Origin: Entophlyctis helioformis
Lineage: Eukaryota; Chytridiomycota; Chytridiomycetes; Chytridiales; Chytriomycetaceae
Assembly (NCBI GenBank): GCA_025526915.1
Contig: JAHLKH010000101.1
Coordinates: 1 to 64,000 of the forward strand
Reading direction: 5' to 3'
Length of the DNA: 64,000 nt
Shown: piece by piece, positions 11,177 through 22,730 of the stretch
How the letters are laid out: the number at the start of each line of letters is the position of its first letter
Numbering within the stretch: position 1 is the stretch's first letter
The notes under the pieces: model-generated
Seen by the model: only the letters and a program-made list of their open reading frames with translations
Told to the model about the DNA's origin: nothing
Databases searched by the model: none
Translations under genes and position numbers: made by a program

Positions 11177-11247
11177 CGCGGCCGTCCCCCCTGCGACGGT
11201 TCCCGCATCAAGCTCTCTGTTGTACATCCCCTTGAACATAACCAACA

Positions 11248-12413
11248 ATGATCGTTGCCATTCTCGTCGCCGCTCTCGCCATCGCCGCTCCCGTCCAGGC
11301 CCGTTTCGGCCAGCAGAACCCTCCTGCTGAGGGTCTTGCCAACGCCGCCGTTGGCGGTGGCATCGCCGGCCAAATCCCCAGCGCTCTTCTCGGTGCTGCC
11401 GACCCCTGCCTCAAGCTCTCGCTCGCCGACACCATCGCTGCCGCCAAGCCCGGTGATGCTGCCGCCCTCACCGCCGCCAAGGCGCTGGTGAACACCGAGA
11501 AGAACTTCAACCCGTTCACGCCTGGCGCGCTCCCGACGCTCTGTAACGACCCGGCGCTCCCCAAGACGCCCGAGCTCCGCGGCATCCTCGCTCTCGTGTC
11601 CGACCAGGACCTCCCCACCAAGTTTGGTGCCAACGGCGGTCTGACTGCGGCCCAGATCAACGCCATCGCCACCAAGTCCCTGACCACGCCGATCGCCAAC
11701 AACGCCGGCAAGTCGGTCGCCCAGCTGTTCGCTGATCAGGGCTTCAAGGACTTTGTCGGTGCCGACAAGCTCAAGGTTGCCGCTGGTGGCGCCGCTCCTC
11801 CTGCCGCTCCTCCTGCCGCTCCTCCTCCTGCTGCCAACGACGCCGCCAAGAAGGCCGCCGAGGAAGCCGCGAAGAAGGCCGAGGATGCCAAGAAGGCCGC
11901 GACTGGCGTTGATGCCAAGAAGGCCGAGGACGCCAAGAAGGCTGAGGAGGCCAAGAAGGCCGCGACTGGCGTTGATGCCAAAAAGGCCGAGGACGCCAAG
12001 AAGGCTGAGGAGGCCAAGAAGGCCGCGACTGGCGTTGATGCCAAAAAGGCCGAGGACGCCAAGAAGGCCGAGGATGCCAAGAAGGCCGAGGATGCCAAGA
12101 AGGGCGCGACTGGCGTTGATGCCAAGAAGGCCGAGGACGCCAAGAAGGCCGAGGACGCCAAGAAGGCTGAGGACGCGACGAAGGCTACGGAGAAGAAGGC
12201 CGAGGACGCGACGAAGGCTGCGGAGAAGAAGGCCGAGGACGCGACGAAGGCTGGAGGGCCGAGGAGAAGAAGGCCGAGAAGGAAGGCCGGGGGCATGGCC
12301 GGGGCAATGGCCGTGGCAAGGGCAAGGGCAAGGGCAAGAAGGGCAACCTGACTGGCAAGGACCTCAACGACCTCCGCAAGCTTATTGCTGCCCTTGACAA
12401 GATCGTTAACTGA
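11248..12413 (+). CDS. Secreted Lys/Ala/Glu-repeat protein, paralogue 2, with apparent frame break
   Basis: The frame opens with a different signal peptide (MIVAILVAALAIAAPVQA) and then runs through a domain identical to paralogue 1 (11290-11792). It then enters a PAAPPAAPP hinge and a highly charged region made of repeats of about 20 residues (AATGVDAKKAEDAKKAEEAK) that should form a long alpha-helix. In the reading frame as given the protein stops at 12351 after an odd Arg-rich tail. Changing frame by minus one near 12250 instead gives a Gly/Lys/Arg stretch (GRGHGRGNGRGKGKGKGKK) and an end 'LNDLRKLIAALDKIVN' that mirrors the C-terminal helix of paralogue 1. The intended stop is therefore probably the TGA at 12411-12413. 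The break may be a sequencing error, a recent mutation or a real variant tail. Function unknown. Confidence 0.7.
11290..11792 (+). repeat. 503-bp segment identical to 9919-10421 (copy B)
   Basis: Copy B of the shared mature domain. Sharp edges at codons for VQA on the left and the Pro hinge on the right suggest gene conversion or a very recent partial duplication. Confidence 0.85.
11865..12250 (+). repeat. Tandem repeats coding AKKAEDAKKAEEAKKAATGVD units
   Basis: Four or more imperfect 60-66-bp units repeat in phase, followed by shorter DATKAAEKKAE units. They encode the helical Lys/Ala/Glu region of paralogue 2. The frame break at about 12250 sits at the end of the array, where slippage or misassembly is likely. 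Confidence 0.8.
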
Positions 12414-12738
12414 ATGAACAACACTGTGTATCACTTGAATCTTGAACCAACTTGGCTGATGGGCGGAATGAATGCTTGACTGAGCTGGAGGCCTCTCCAG
12501 CGTGCCAACATGCACGAGTGTGCAAGGTTGAGGCACCAAGATCCTCGAGCCATCCAATCAGCGCTTGACTCTCACGCCAGCCAATCAGCGCCAGACTCTC
12601 AACTCAACTGGCCATCTCCGACTCACAACAAGCTCCTTTCACGTGACCAGAGTGCAGCACGCTGATTGGCTCCCCTATGTCAATAGCAAGAATTCCCCGA
12701 CAAGGTCCGGCAGCGCAACGTGGTGAGCGCCAGTCAAC
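12414..12738. promoter_or_regulatory. Promoter region with CCAAT boxes and TCACGTGA
   Basis: No gene is seen. The interval carries CCAATCAGCG twice (about 12554 and 12588), an inverted copy (GATTGGC, about 12663) and a TCACGTGA octamer at 12639-12646. It ends at the TATA box at 12739. Confidence 0.5.
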
Positions 12739-12744
12739 TATAAA
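12739..12744 (+). promoter_or_regulatory. TATA box of the YABBY/HMG-like gene
   Basis: TATAAA lies about 60 bp before a GTACGT donor at 12802 that opens a likely 5'-UTR intron (12802-12887), and 167 bp before the ATG. Confidence 0.7.
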
Positions 12745-12905
12745 GCGGCCCCGCTGCACCCCGCACACACTCGCCCCAAAGAAGCTTTCAGCCCGCACAA
12801 CAGTACGTCGCATTGACGCCTGCCCCCTCTTCGCCTGACGGCCGAGCCTGGCGCCCCGAGACTGACGCCTGCTGTTGGTGCTCTGCAGCCCACTCCATAT
12901 CCACA

Positions 12906-13151
12906 ATGGCCCGCGAAGCAGTTGCAAAGACAGCCACCAAGACCGCGGCAAGCGTTGCCAAGAAATCCGCTCCCAAGGCCTCTGCCGGCGGTGCCAAGCG
13001 CCCGCTGTCGCCGTACAACCAGTTCATGAAGGACGAGCTGCCCAAGGTCAAGGCCGCCCAGCCGACCCTGTCGCACCGCGATGCATTCAAGGCAGCAGCC
13101 GGCAACTGGAAGTCGTCTCCGCTCAACCCCGCCAACGCCAAGGCCAAGTAG
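12906..13151 (+). CDS. Small YABBY/HMG-box-like basic protein
   Basis: 81 residues. An Ala/Lys/Thr-rich basic N-terminal tail of about 30 residues is followed by 'KRPLSPYNQFMKDELPKVKA' and 'SHRDAFKAAAGNWKS'. This is the short HMG-like domain that resembles the C-terminal half of plant YABBY proteins and is also found in fungi and algae. The start at 12906 is preferred over an upstream in-frame ATG at 12813, because 12802-12887 looks like a 5'-UTR intron (GTACGT...CTGCAG). A DNA-binding chromatin role is inferred from the fold and the lysine-rich tail. The TATA plus CCAAT promoter suggests strong expression. Confidence 0.75.
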   Translation: MAREAVAKTATKTAASVAKKSAPKASAGGAKRPLSPYNQFMKDELPKVKAAQPTLSHRDAFKAAAGNWKSSPLNPANAKAK

Positions 13152-13348
13152 AGCACCGCGCTGGCTCTGCCCGCCCTGCCGTGCCCCGCCCCGCCTGCCT
13201 TATCTACGTCCCCTTCTTCCTCCTATTCTTTCTTGCTCTCGTTGCAGCGCCTTGCTTGACTGTAAATACAAGTGTGTCTTCAGACACTTCCCCCCCACCA
13301 TGCTTGCTGACTTGGCGTTCACACCGACTTGACCGACCACAACACGAC

Positions 13349-14744
13349 ATGCCGGTGAGCGAGATCTTGGACAGAGATTTGCTCAACCTGCTGCCAGCGT
13401 CAAACTGACGGTGCTCGGCTGGTGCTGCGGTGGCGGTGGCCCGCTCTGCCCTGCTGGTCTTGCGTCCGTGCCAAACACCTGCGCAGTTCCAAGTGCATAG
13501 AGTCATCAAGGATGGTGAGCGTTGCCTGTGCCGTCTGTCGTCTCGCCACCCTCCGTCTGGCTGACCGGCTGGCCGGCTTGCTGGCGACAACGTCAACCTG
13601 TCCGCAACAACAAACAGCCCACGAGGACGGCATCTGGGCAATAGCTTGTGGCAGACGAGGCAACAAGATAGTCACTGGCTCTGTCGACGACACCGTCAAA
13701 GTCTGGTAAGCGAGCCGGCGTCTGTCTCTTGGGGGTCACAGCGTCTCACTCCGTGTCTCACTCCGTGTCTCACGCACTCGCTCTCGCATTTGGCAGGAAT
13801 GCAGACACCATGACGCTGCAGCACACGCTTGAAGGCCACCAGCTTGGCGTCATTTCGGTCGACATTTCGCCCAGCGGCACATGTATGCTCGCCTGCCTGC
13901 CTGCCTGTGCCTTGCAGCATGGCGCCGTTGACAAGGCTGACCCAATGGCTGCGCGACGCATGCATGCGTGCATGCATGCAGATGCCGTGTCCACGTCGCT
14001 TGACAGCCAGGTGCGCATCTGGGATCTCATGTCGCACTCGCTCATCAAGGCGTTTGATGCTGGCCCAGTCGAGGCATGGTCGGTTGTGTTTTCGCCCGAC
14101 GGCCGCCAGATCTCTGCTGGCACGCACGCAGGCAACATCAACTGCTGGTCCGTCGAGACGGGCGAGAAAGACCGCACCCTCGAGACGCGTGGCAAGTTTG
14201 TCATGTCTCTTGCCTATGTGAGTCGCTTGTCACGCTTGTAGGGTCAGACCCGCCGCACGGTCTGCATCAGCCAGCAAGAGTGCTGACGCCATCGCGACAG
14301 AGTCCCAACGGCATGCTGCTGGCAAGCGGCGCCGAGAACGGATCGATCCACATCTTTGACGTGCCCACGGGCAAGCTCATCCACTCCCTGCCAGGCCACT
14401 CGATGGCTATCCGGTCCATGACCTTCTCGGCCGACTCCCAGCTGCTCATCACGGCGTCCGACGACCGCCGCATCAACATCTACGACGTCCACCACGCAAA
14501 CTGCCTTGCCACGCTTACCGGCCACCAGTCGTGGGTGCTGTCCGTGAGCTTTGCACCGGACGCGTCGCATTTCGCATCAGGGTCGAGCGACAAGCGCGTC
14601 AAGATCTGGGACATGAACTCGAGACAGTGCGTGCATACGTTTGATGCGCACACGGACCAGGTGTGGGGCGTTGCATACAACGAAGACTCGACGCGTCTGA
14701 TGAGTGTCTCGGATGACCGGTCCATGATCCTCTACAACGTCTGA
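13349..14744 (+). CDS. SKI8: WD40 protein SKI8/WDR61
   Basis: Exons are 13349-13354, 13487-13514, 13618-13705, 13797-13882, 13982-14217 and 14301-14744, giving 295 residues (human WDR61 has 305). The joins give '[12 protein letters not shown]', '[13 protein letters not shown]', '[16 protein letters not shown]', '[15 protein letters not shown]', '[14 protein letters not shown]' and '[13 protein letters not shown]', which track WDR61 blade by blade. The protein is a seven-blade propeller shared by the SKI complex (cytoplasmic 3'-5' mRNA decay with the exosome) and the PAF1 complex (transcription elongation). The first coding exon has only two codons (ATG CCG) before a GTGAGC donor. Confidence 0.9.
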
Positions 14745-14963
14745 ATTTTCCATGGGAGGCTCTCACGAGCAGTCTGGTGGCGGCGGTCAACATCAAGACA
14801 GCAGCACTGCTCATGTCCGCGTCTCGTAATGAATGGCAGGGCGGTATGGGTTGGACACTAGTTGCATTGGCTGGGCATCACAGAAACAAGAGATTTGGAA
14901 CGAGGGACGGCGAGAGAGAGAGAGAGATGGTGAGAGAGGGTGTGGGAAAACCATACAGGACGC

Positions 14964-17008
<2,045 letters not shown>

Positions 17009-18336
17009 TGTGATGGTTGAGGATGGTCAGAATGCGGGCGGCGATTGCAGATTGGTCGCCGGATTGTTTGCACCGCAGCCAGGTCACGTTATTGTGCGCG
17101 GGCTGGTCATGCGCGCAGGCAGCTGCTCACACGGCACACACCACACAGCACGGCACAGCGCAGCACGGCACAGCAAGCTCATGGCGAGCAGTGGGGCAGG
17201 GAGGGCCAGCGGCAAGAGTGGGCAGGGTAGGCACCGAGGCAGCAAGGCATGCAGGCATGCATGCACGAATGCGTGCCAGTGGGAGGCGAGCCGAACAGGC
17301 AGTCGTGCGTGCGTGTGGCAACGAGGAGACCACGGCTGGCAGTCCTACACGCACGCCCGGACGCATGCCTGCATATGGAGGGCGAGCAGAACAGGCAGAA
17401 CAGGCAGAACAGGCAGAACAGGCAGAGCAGGCAGAGCAGGCAGAGCAGGCAGACCAGCGCAACGCACCTGCGACCAGCGACGGGAGGGACGACGCCGACG
17501 ACGACGGGGACAAGTGTGCAACGACCTGGTTCAGACGGGCGGCCATCGGAGAGATAATTGGGGGGAACTGTAAACACGTGCGTCGACGTGGTTTTGGTGT
17601 CGCCGTGGCATGTGTCGTCCGTTGGCAGGGTTCTGCGCGAGCGTCTGCGTCGATTCCCTGCTGCTGGCCGTTTGGTCCCGGCGGTGCACTGTGCGGCTGC
17701 GGCTGCGGCTGCGGTTGCCGGTCGGATGGATGCCATTGCATGCCGCAGGATCAGATCCACTGGCATGCAATGCCTCAGGCGTTGCTTTGACCGATGCCAC
17801 AGCCGCCGATGCCATCCTGCCGTTGGCCACCATCGCGGGTTCGCCCATTTTCTGTGATCCAAGCCTGATCTGTGGTCTGTCCGCACCCGTCTCCGACCTC
17901 TGACGGCTGCAACGTTGCTGCGACAGAACCCCCTGTATGTGTGCATCTGCGCCGTATCTACACGCCAACGGCCCGTGCCCAACTCACACAGCGCTCTGCC
18001 CTCGCCACTCTGTCCTCGTGGCTGTTCTCCTGCGGTGCCGACCCCATCCTGGGCCATATGGCCGTCTGGCCATCTGTTCCCGCCTGCCCGTCTGTCCAGC
18101 AGCCAGCTTAATCCCGCGCACCACTGCCCTGTTGGCCACCGTGGCCACATCGTGCAAAGTCGATTGGCCCGCGACCAAACAAGCTTTCGCATCCGCGGTG
18201 AGCGTGAAATTGCAGAGGGTTTGCCAAGCAAGCTGCTGCTGACATAGACCACATACAGACACAGCCGTTCATCACGGCTCGGCAACCACCAGCACCCATC
18301 CCGCCCCGCCCCGCACCAACCAGCCTGCAGACTGCG
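17009..18336. other. Long divergent intergenic region, repeat-rich, no gene seen
   Basis: This 1.3-kb space separates the divergent starts of aspartate aminotransferase and the RRM protein. Open frames on both strands are repeat-driven and have no recognisable domain. Visible content is a 9-bp minisatellite (17383-17455), alternating GCATGC/TGCATG palindromic runs near 17249-17275, and GGCTGC repeats near 17692. Confidence 0.5.
17383..17455. repeat. 9-bp minisatellite (CAGAACAGG / CAGAGCAGG)
   Basis: About eight head-to-tail copies of a 9-bp unit, with a clean switch from the CAGAACAGG form to the CAGAGCAGG form along the array. Confidence 0.85.
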
Positions 18337-21332
18337 ATGGCCTCGGCAATCCCTCCATCGCTGCTGGCATCTGCAGCGGCATCTACAACGGCATCTGCAG
18401 CAGCATCTGCAGCACCATCCGCAACAGCCGCAGCCGCAGCCGAGCAGCCGACCGTCACTGCCGCCATGCCGTCATCGGCGCCAAGCAAAACTGACAGCGA
18501 CAATGGCAACAGCGCCTCACGTCGTGGTCGCCGCCCAAAGGGCAGGCCCCAGCGGCCCGACAGCAATCCCGCCACGGCCCCGTCCACCAACCAGCAGCAG
18601 CACCAGCAGCACCAGCAACACCAGCAGCACCAGCATCGTCAGCAGCATCGCCAGCAGCATGATCAGAAGCAGCGTCAAGCAACCTCGTCGCCAGCGCCGC
18701 CACGCTCCTCCTTGGCTGGCAGCGGCATTTCGACGCCAAGCGCCTCGTTTGACGGCGCTGCATCTGCCAGAACGGCTGCTCTTGCAACCGCACGACTGGC
18801 GGCTGCCGATGCGACGGCCGCCTCGCGCGGCGCTCCCCTCGCCCAGCCGCCAGCTGCCCCGTCGTCCGGCGCCGTGCCGCCAGCAGAGGGATCTTCCGCA
18901 GATGGAGCCACGCCCTCCGCCTCCTGGTTGACGCCGGCTTCCGTGCCGCCCGCCCCGAGCCGCCAATCGCCATCGCACTCGCTCAGCTACTCGGCAGTCG
19001 CCTCGGCGGGCACGGTGCACGCCTCTGTTGCCGGTCCCGTCGCCGGTCCCGTCGCCGCCTCGTCGTCTGCCGCTGCCTCGTCGACCACCGCCGGCCGTCC
19101 CGCACTGTCCCCTGGCCCGCCCCCATCTGGCAGCCTCGGTGCGTCCATCTCAGCGCAAGGTGATTACGCCACCAGCAATGACGTGTTGCACCAAGCCCAT
19201 CCTCCTTCCAGCAACGACCCGTCGCACGCCAACCACCACCGCCACCACCACCAGCAGCAGCACCACCCTTCACTGGCGACGCCCGCCCTGCCCATGCACC
19301 ATGGCGCTGACGATTCGACCCACACCACTGCTCTGGGCTCGCTCCTGAACATCGCTCCTGATCTGTCGTCGGCCCCATCCGTGAGTGCCACTGCAAGCTC
19401 GCTTCCCAGCGCTGCCACCAGCCCCACGCAGCCGCTTGGCGAGGCTGGCATCTACGGCCATGCCCCGCACGCGTATGCGGTGGCGCCACGGTCCAGTACC
19501 CCGCAGCTGCCGGTGCTCCAGTCGCAATCCCTCTCGTCTACGGTCACAGCAACCCCGTCGCGTCCATCTACTCGCCAGTGTCCCCTGTCGCTGCTGCTCC
19601 TTACGGATCTGCCGCCACGCCCTTTGCTGCACCGCCTGCTTACAGCCACCTGCCCAGCCGCAGCTTCACCAACACACCCGGCAAAGGGTTTACCAACAAT
19701 CGCTCTGTGCCCCAGCAGCCAGTGTGAGCACCACGTACACAAATGCATCTGCTCGTCGTCCGCCCCACAATGCCAACTCTGCCGCTCCCGGCGGCCTTGC
19801 TGTTGTAACGGGTGCTGCCACCGCACAGGACACCCGCCAGTCCATCCTCCGTCCGCCTCGCCACGCGTACAGATCGGGCGATCGCAGCTCCAACCCCCGT
19901 GGGCACCACTACCCGCAAGCAGTGCGGCCGGCGATCGCGCGTCCGAAGGCACGACCCCCAGCAACAACATCTACATCAAGAGCTTACCCCACGACCTGAC
20001 TGATGAGAAGCTGCTGGAGCTGTGCAGCGAGTAAGCGATTCTCCTTCTTCTGGCCCACAAGTTTATCCGCCGCCATGCTGGCTTGACAAACTGACTGTCC
20101 GCGACCCTGTTGCATGTCCGTTGTCACAATGCCAGGTTCGGCAAGATCCTGTCGTCCAAGGCCATCATCGACTCGGCAACAAACACATGCAAGGGATTCG
20201 GCTTTGTCATGTACGCAACCGCTGAAGAGACCGAAGCAGCCATGGCTGGCCTCAAAGCCAAGGGATTCCCCGTCTCATTCGCGCACACTTGCCCTCGTGT
20301 CCAGACCGAGGATCAGATCGCAAAGCTGTCCGACCCCGAGTCCACCAACGTGTACATTGCCAACCTGCCTCTTGACCTCGACGACCAAGGCCTGGTCAAC
20401 TTCTTCCCGGAATACCGAATCGAGTCGACCAAGATCCTTCTCAGCGCAGACGGCAAGCAGCGCGGCGTTGGCTTTGTTAAGCTGCACACCCGCGACGATG
20501 CCAAGGCGCTGATCAAACAGTACAATGGCTTCATCGTGCCTGGAACTGGACACAAGCTGCAGGTGCACTTTGCCGACACGCCCTCGCAAAAGAGGCTCCG
20601 CTTGAACGCACGGCGCCAATACGGCAACTCTGCGCCGCCCCCGCTTGGCATCGTGTCGCCGGCCACGTCGACCCACCAAGACTCGCTTGGCCCGTTGACT
20701 CCAAACGCCACCGGCGCTGCTGTCTCTCCGACATATCCGCCCAACCCCGCGCACGCCCAGCCACCGGTTTCTCACGACAGCCAGGACACCGAGCAGCACC
20801 TCGAGTCTCAGCACCAAGAACAGCATCCGTCGTGGGCACATACTACTACAACCAACAGTACTACACGTACCCCCCAGCATACGATGGGTCTGTCCAGCAT
20901 TACGATCACCAGCATCATCAGCGCCAGCCAGTGTACTACCCGCAAGCAGGCTACGGCCCTCAGCCATACCATCACGCGCAGATGGAGTTCACGCCGCACC
21001 CCCAGGTCATGACATACCATGCATACGGCATGCAGTACTTTGGCCAAGTCCCTCCAGGCATGTACTACAACCACGAAACTGGTCAGTACGAGTACAGCCA
21101 CGATCAAGCACACGATCAAGCACACGACCAAGCACACGACCAAGAGCACGACCAAGAGCACGACCAAGAGCACGATCACGATCACAATGAGCACAATGAG
21201 CACAACGACGACCAGCAGCAGTATGCAGGTGATGAAGATGACGACGAAATCACACTGACGACATCCACACCACCAGCCGAAACGACCAGCAAGGCCACGC
21301 ATTCCCTGTATGCTCCGTCTCTTGCCAACTGA
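18337..21332 (+). CDS. Two-RRM RNA-binding protein, RBMS/MSSP-like, with frame breaks
   Basis: Residues after the proposed ATG are Ala/Ser/Pro/Gln/His-rich for about 370 codons. RRM1 begins 'NNIYIKSLPHDLTDEKLLEL' and is split by an intron (20031-20135, GTAAGC donor) before 'FGKILSSKAIID' and the RNP1 'KGFGFVMY'. RRM2 has 'VYIANLPLDL' and 'RGVGFVKL'. This tandem matches the RBMS family, which bind A/U-rich single strands. The coding frame appears to step by minus one near 19480, near 19730 and near 19930, returning to the original frame, and once more near 20830 before a Tyr/Gln-rich tail and repeats of HDQAHDQ/HDQEHDQ (about 21100-21180). The breaks lie only in low-complexity parts; both RRMs are intact. 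They may be sequence errors or unrecognised short introns. Confidence 0.7.
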
Positions 21333-22730
21333 TCTTTGTCTGGCCCGTGTCGCCCTCTGCTTCTGTTCTTCTGTTCTTCTCTCTCTTCTCTCCCTCTCCC
21401 TCTCCCTTCCTCTCTGCCTCGAAGGCTCTCTGTCTGCCTCGAACCCGATGCCAACAATATGAACGGTCAAACGCGACTTGCCTTCTCTTGTCCGTGCCCT
21501 GATGGAAACGCTTGTCAGTGAAGCGACGACTGAGGCAAGCCGTTATGCCGTCTCATATCAGACTATCAAAACGCTGGTGGCGGCGACTGGCAGCCAGCAC
21601 ACTCTGGCCTCCCGCTCTCTCTTCAAGTTGTGCACTGCTCGCACTCTGCCGCATCCCACTGGCCAAACTCCTGTTCATCCTGCTCTGCTTCCGTTGGCGG
21701 CTGGCTGCAGCGTTCATGGCCTCGTCTTGCCTGCGGAGCGACTGCTGCGTCTTGGTGTTGTGGTTGCTTGGGTGCGGCCGTTCAAGGTGCTGCGGGGTTG
21801 CTAGCGGACAGCATCGGCGCTTGGCCTGGAGCTGGTTGCGTTTGTCTGTTGCGGCGCTTCCCTTGTTGTCTGCCTTGCTCGAACCGGGGGTTGGACGTTG
21901 GCGACCACATCTGCATTCGAGGCACCGACAACATGGCCGTGTCTGCTGGATCTCGGCGGCCAATGTCGGCTGCGTCTGTGGGTTGCGTGCGGGCAGCGGT
22001 CGGGCTGCTCGGCTCTGATGCTCCCTCTTTGAGCTGACTGGGCCGGCTGGCTTGCTGTCGCTCGTGCCGCCTCGGACGTCTCGTTGGCCTCTGATCCTCG
22101 GCGCTCGCTCTGTCTGCCTGGCTGTCTTTGGGACACGATGCTGGTCATCGACCTCCCTACCCCTCGGCGAGTCATCTGCATCCAGCAGGGAGCATTGCCG
22201 CATGGACTGCATACCGTGCTCCAAGTCTAGGCGACCGATCTGTCGTGCCCATTCTTTGCTGGCACTTGCTGCGACCTCTGCACGGAACGGACGCGATCTG
22301 ACTACCTGCGATGCCGCAGCTGTTGTGATGCCGGGCTTTCTGGGACCTGGAATCGCCTGCAGCTGCTCTTGGTTGCCCGAGCATGGTGGATCGCTGTACT
22401 CGTGGGATGCTGGCCGTGTGCGAGCTGGTGTGGCAACGAGCGATCTGGACGTGTGCTGCTTGTGCGACCCGCCATCATATGCAATTTTTGGAACCCTCCT
22501 GTGTGATGTTCACCCAACACACACACACACACACTCCCCCAAAGCAACGTGAAAAGATGTGGTTGGAACACCTGTATTTGGACCATTGTCCTGCAGGCTT
22601 GTAGAAATACTCTTCTTGTTCTTCTGGATCTTGGATAATGTTGTCACGGTTATGGATCTGGTGGCTGGAAACTTGACGGTTTTGGACTCGAGGGAAACGG
22701 GACTGACGATATGTGGGCCGAAAATGCCAT
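21333..22730. other. No gene recognised between convergent 3' ends
   Basis: The RRM gene and the CAP-Gly gene converge here. Open frames of up to about 220 codons exist on both strands but show no domain and no consistent coding pattern. A CT-rich tract lies at 21370-21420 and a (CA)n run at 22515-22533. Confidence 0.45.

Noticed and set aside
17383..17455. Possible CRISPR-like array
   Set aside because: Units are 9 bp, directly tandem without spacers, and the genome is eukaryotic; it is a minisatellite.
17179..18285. 368-codon minus-strand frame in the intergenic region
   Set aside because: Built largely from the 9-bp minisatellite and GC triplets; no recognisable domain.
21512..22224. Overlapping frames on both strands after the RRM gene
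   Set aside because: Similar length on both strands, no domain, no splice logic; treated as non-coding.
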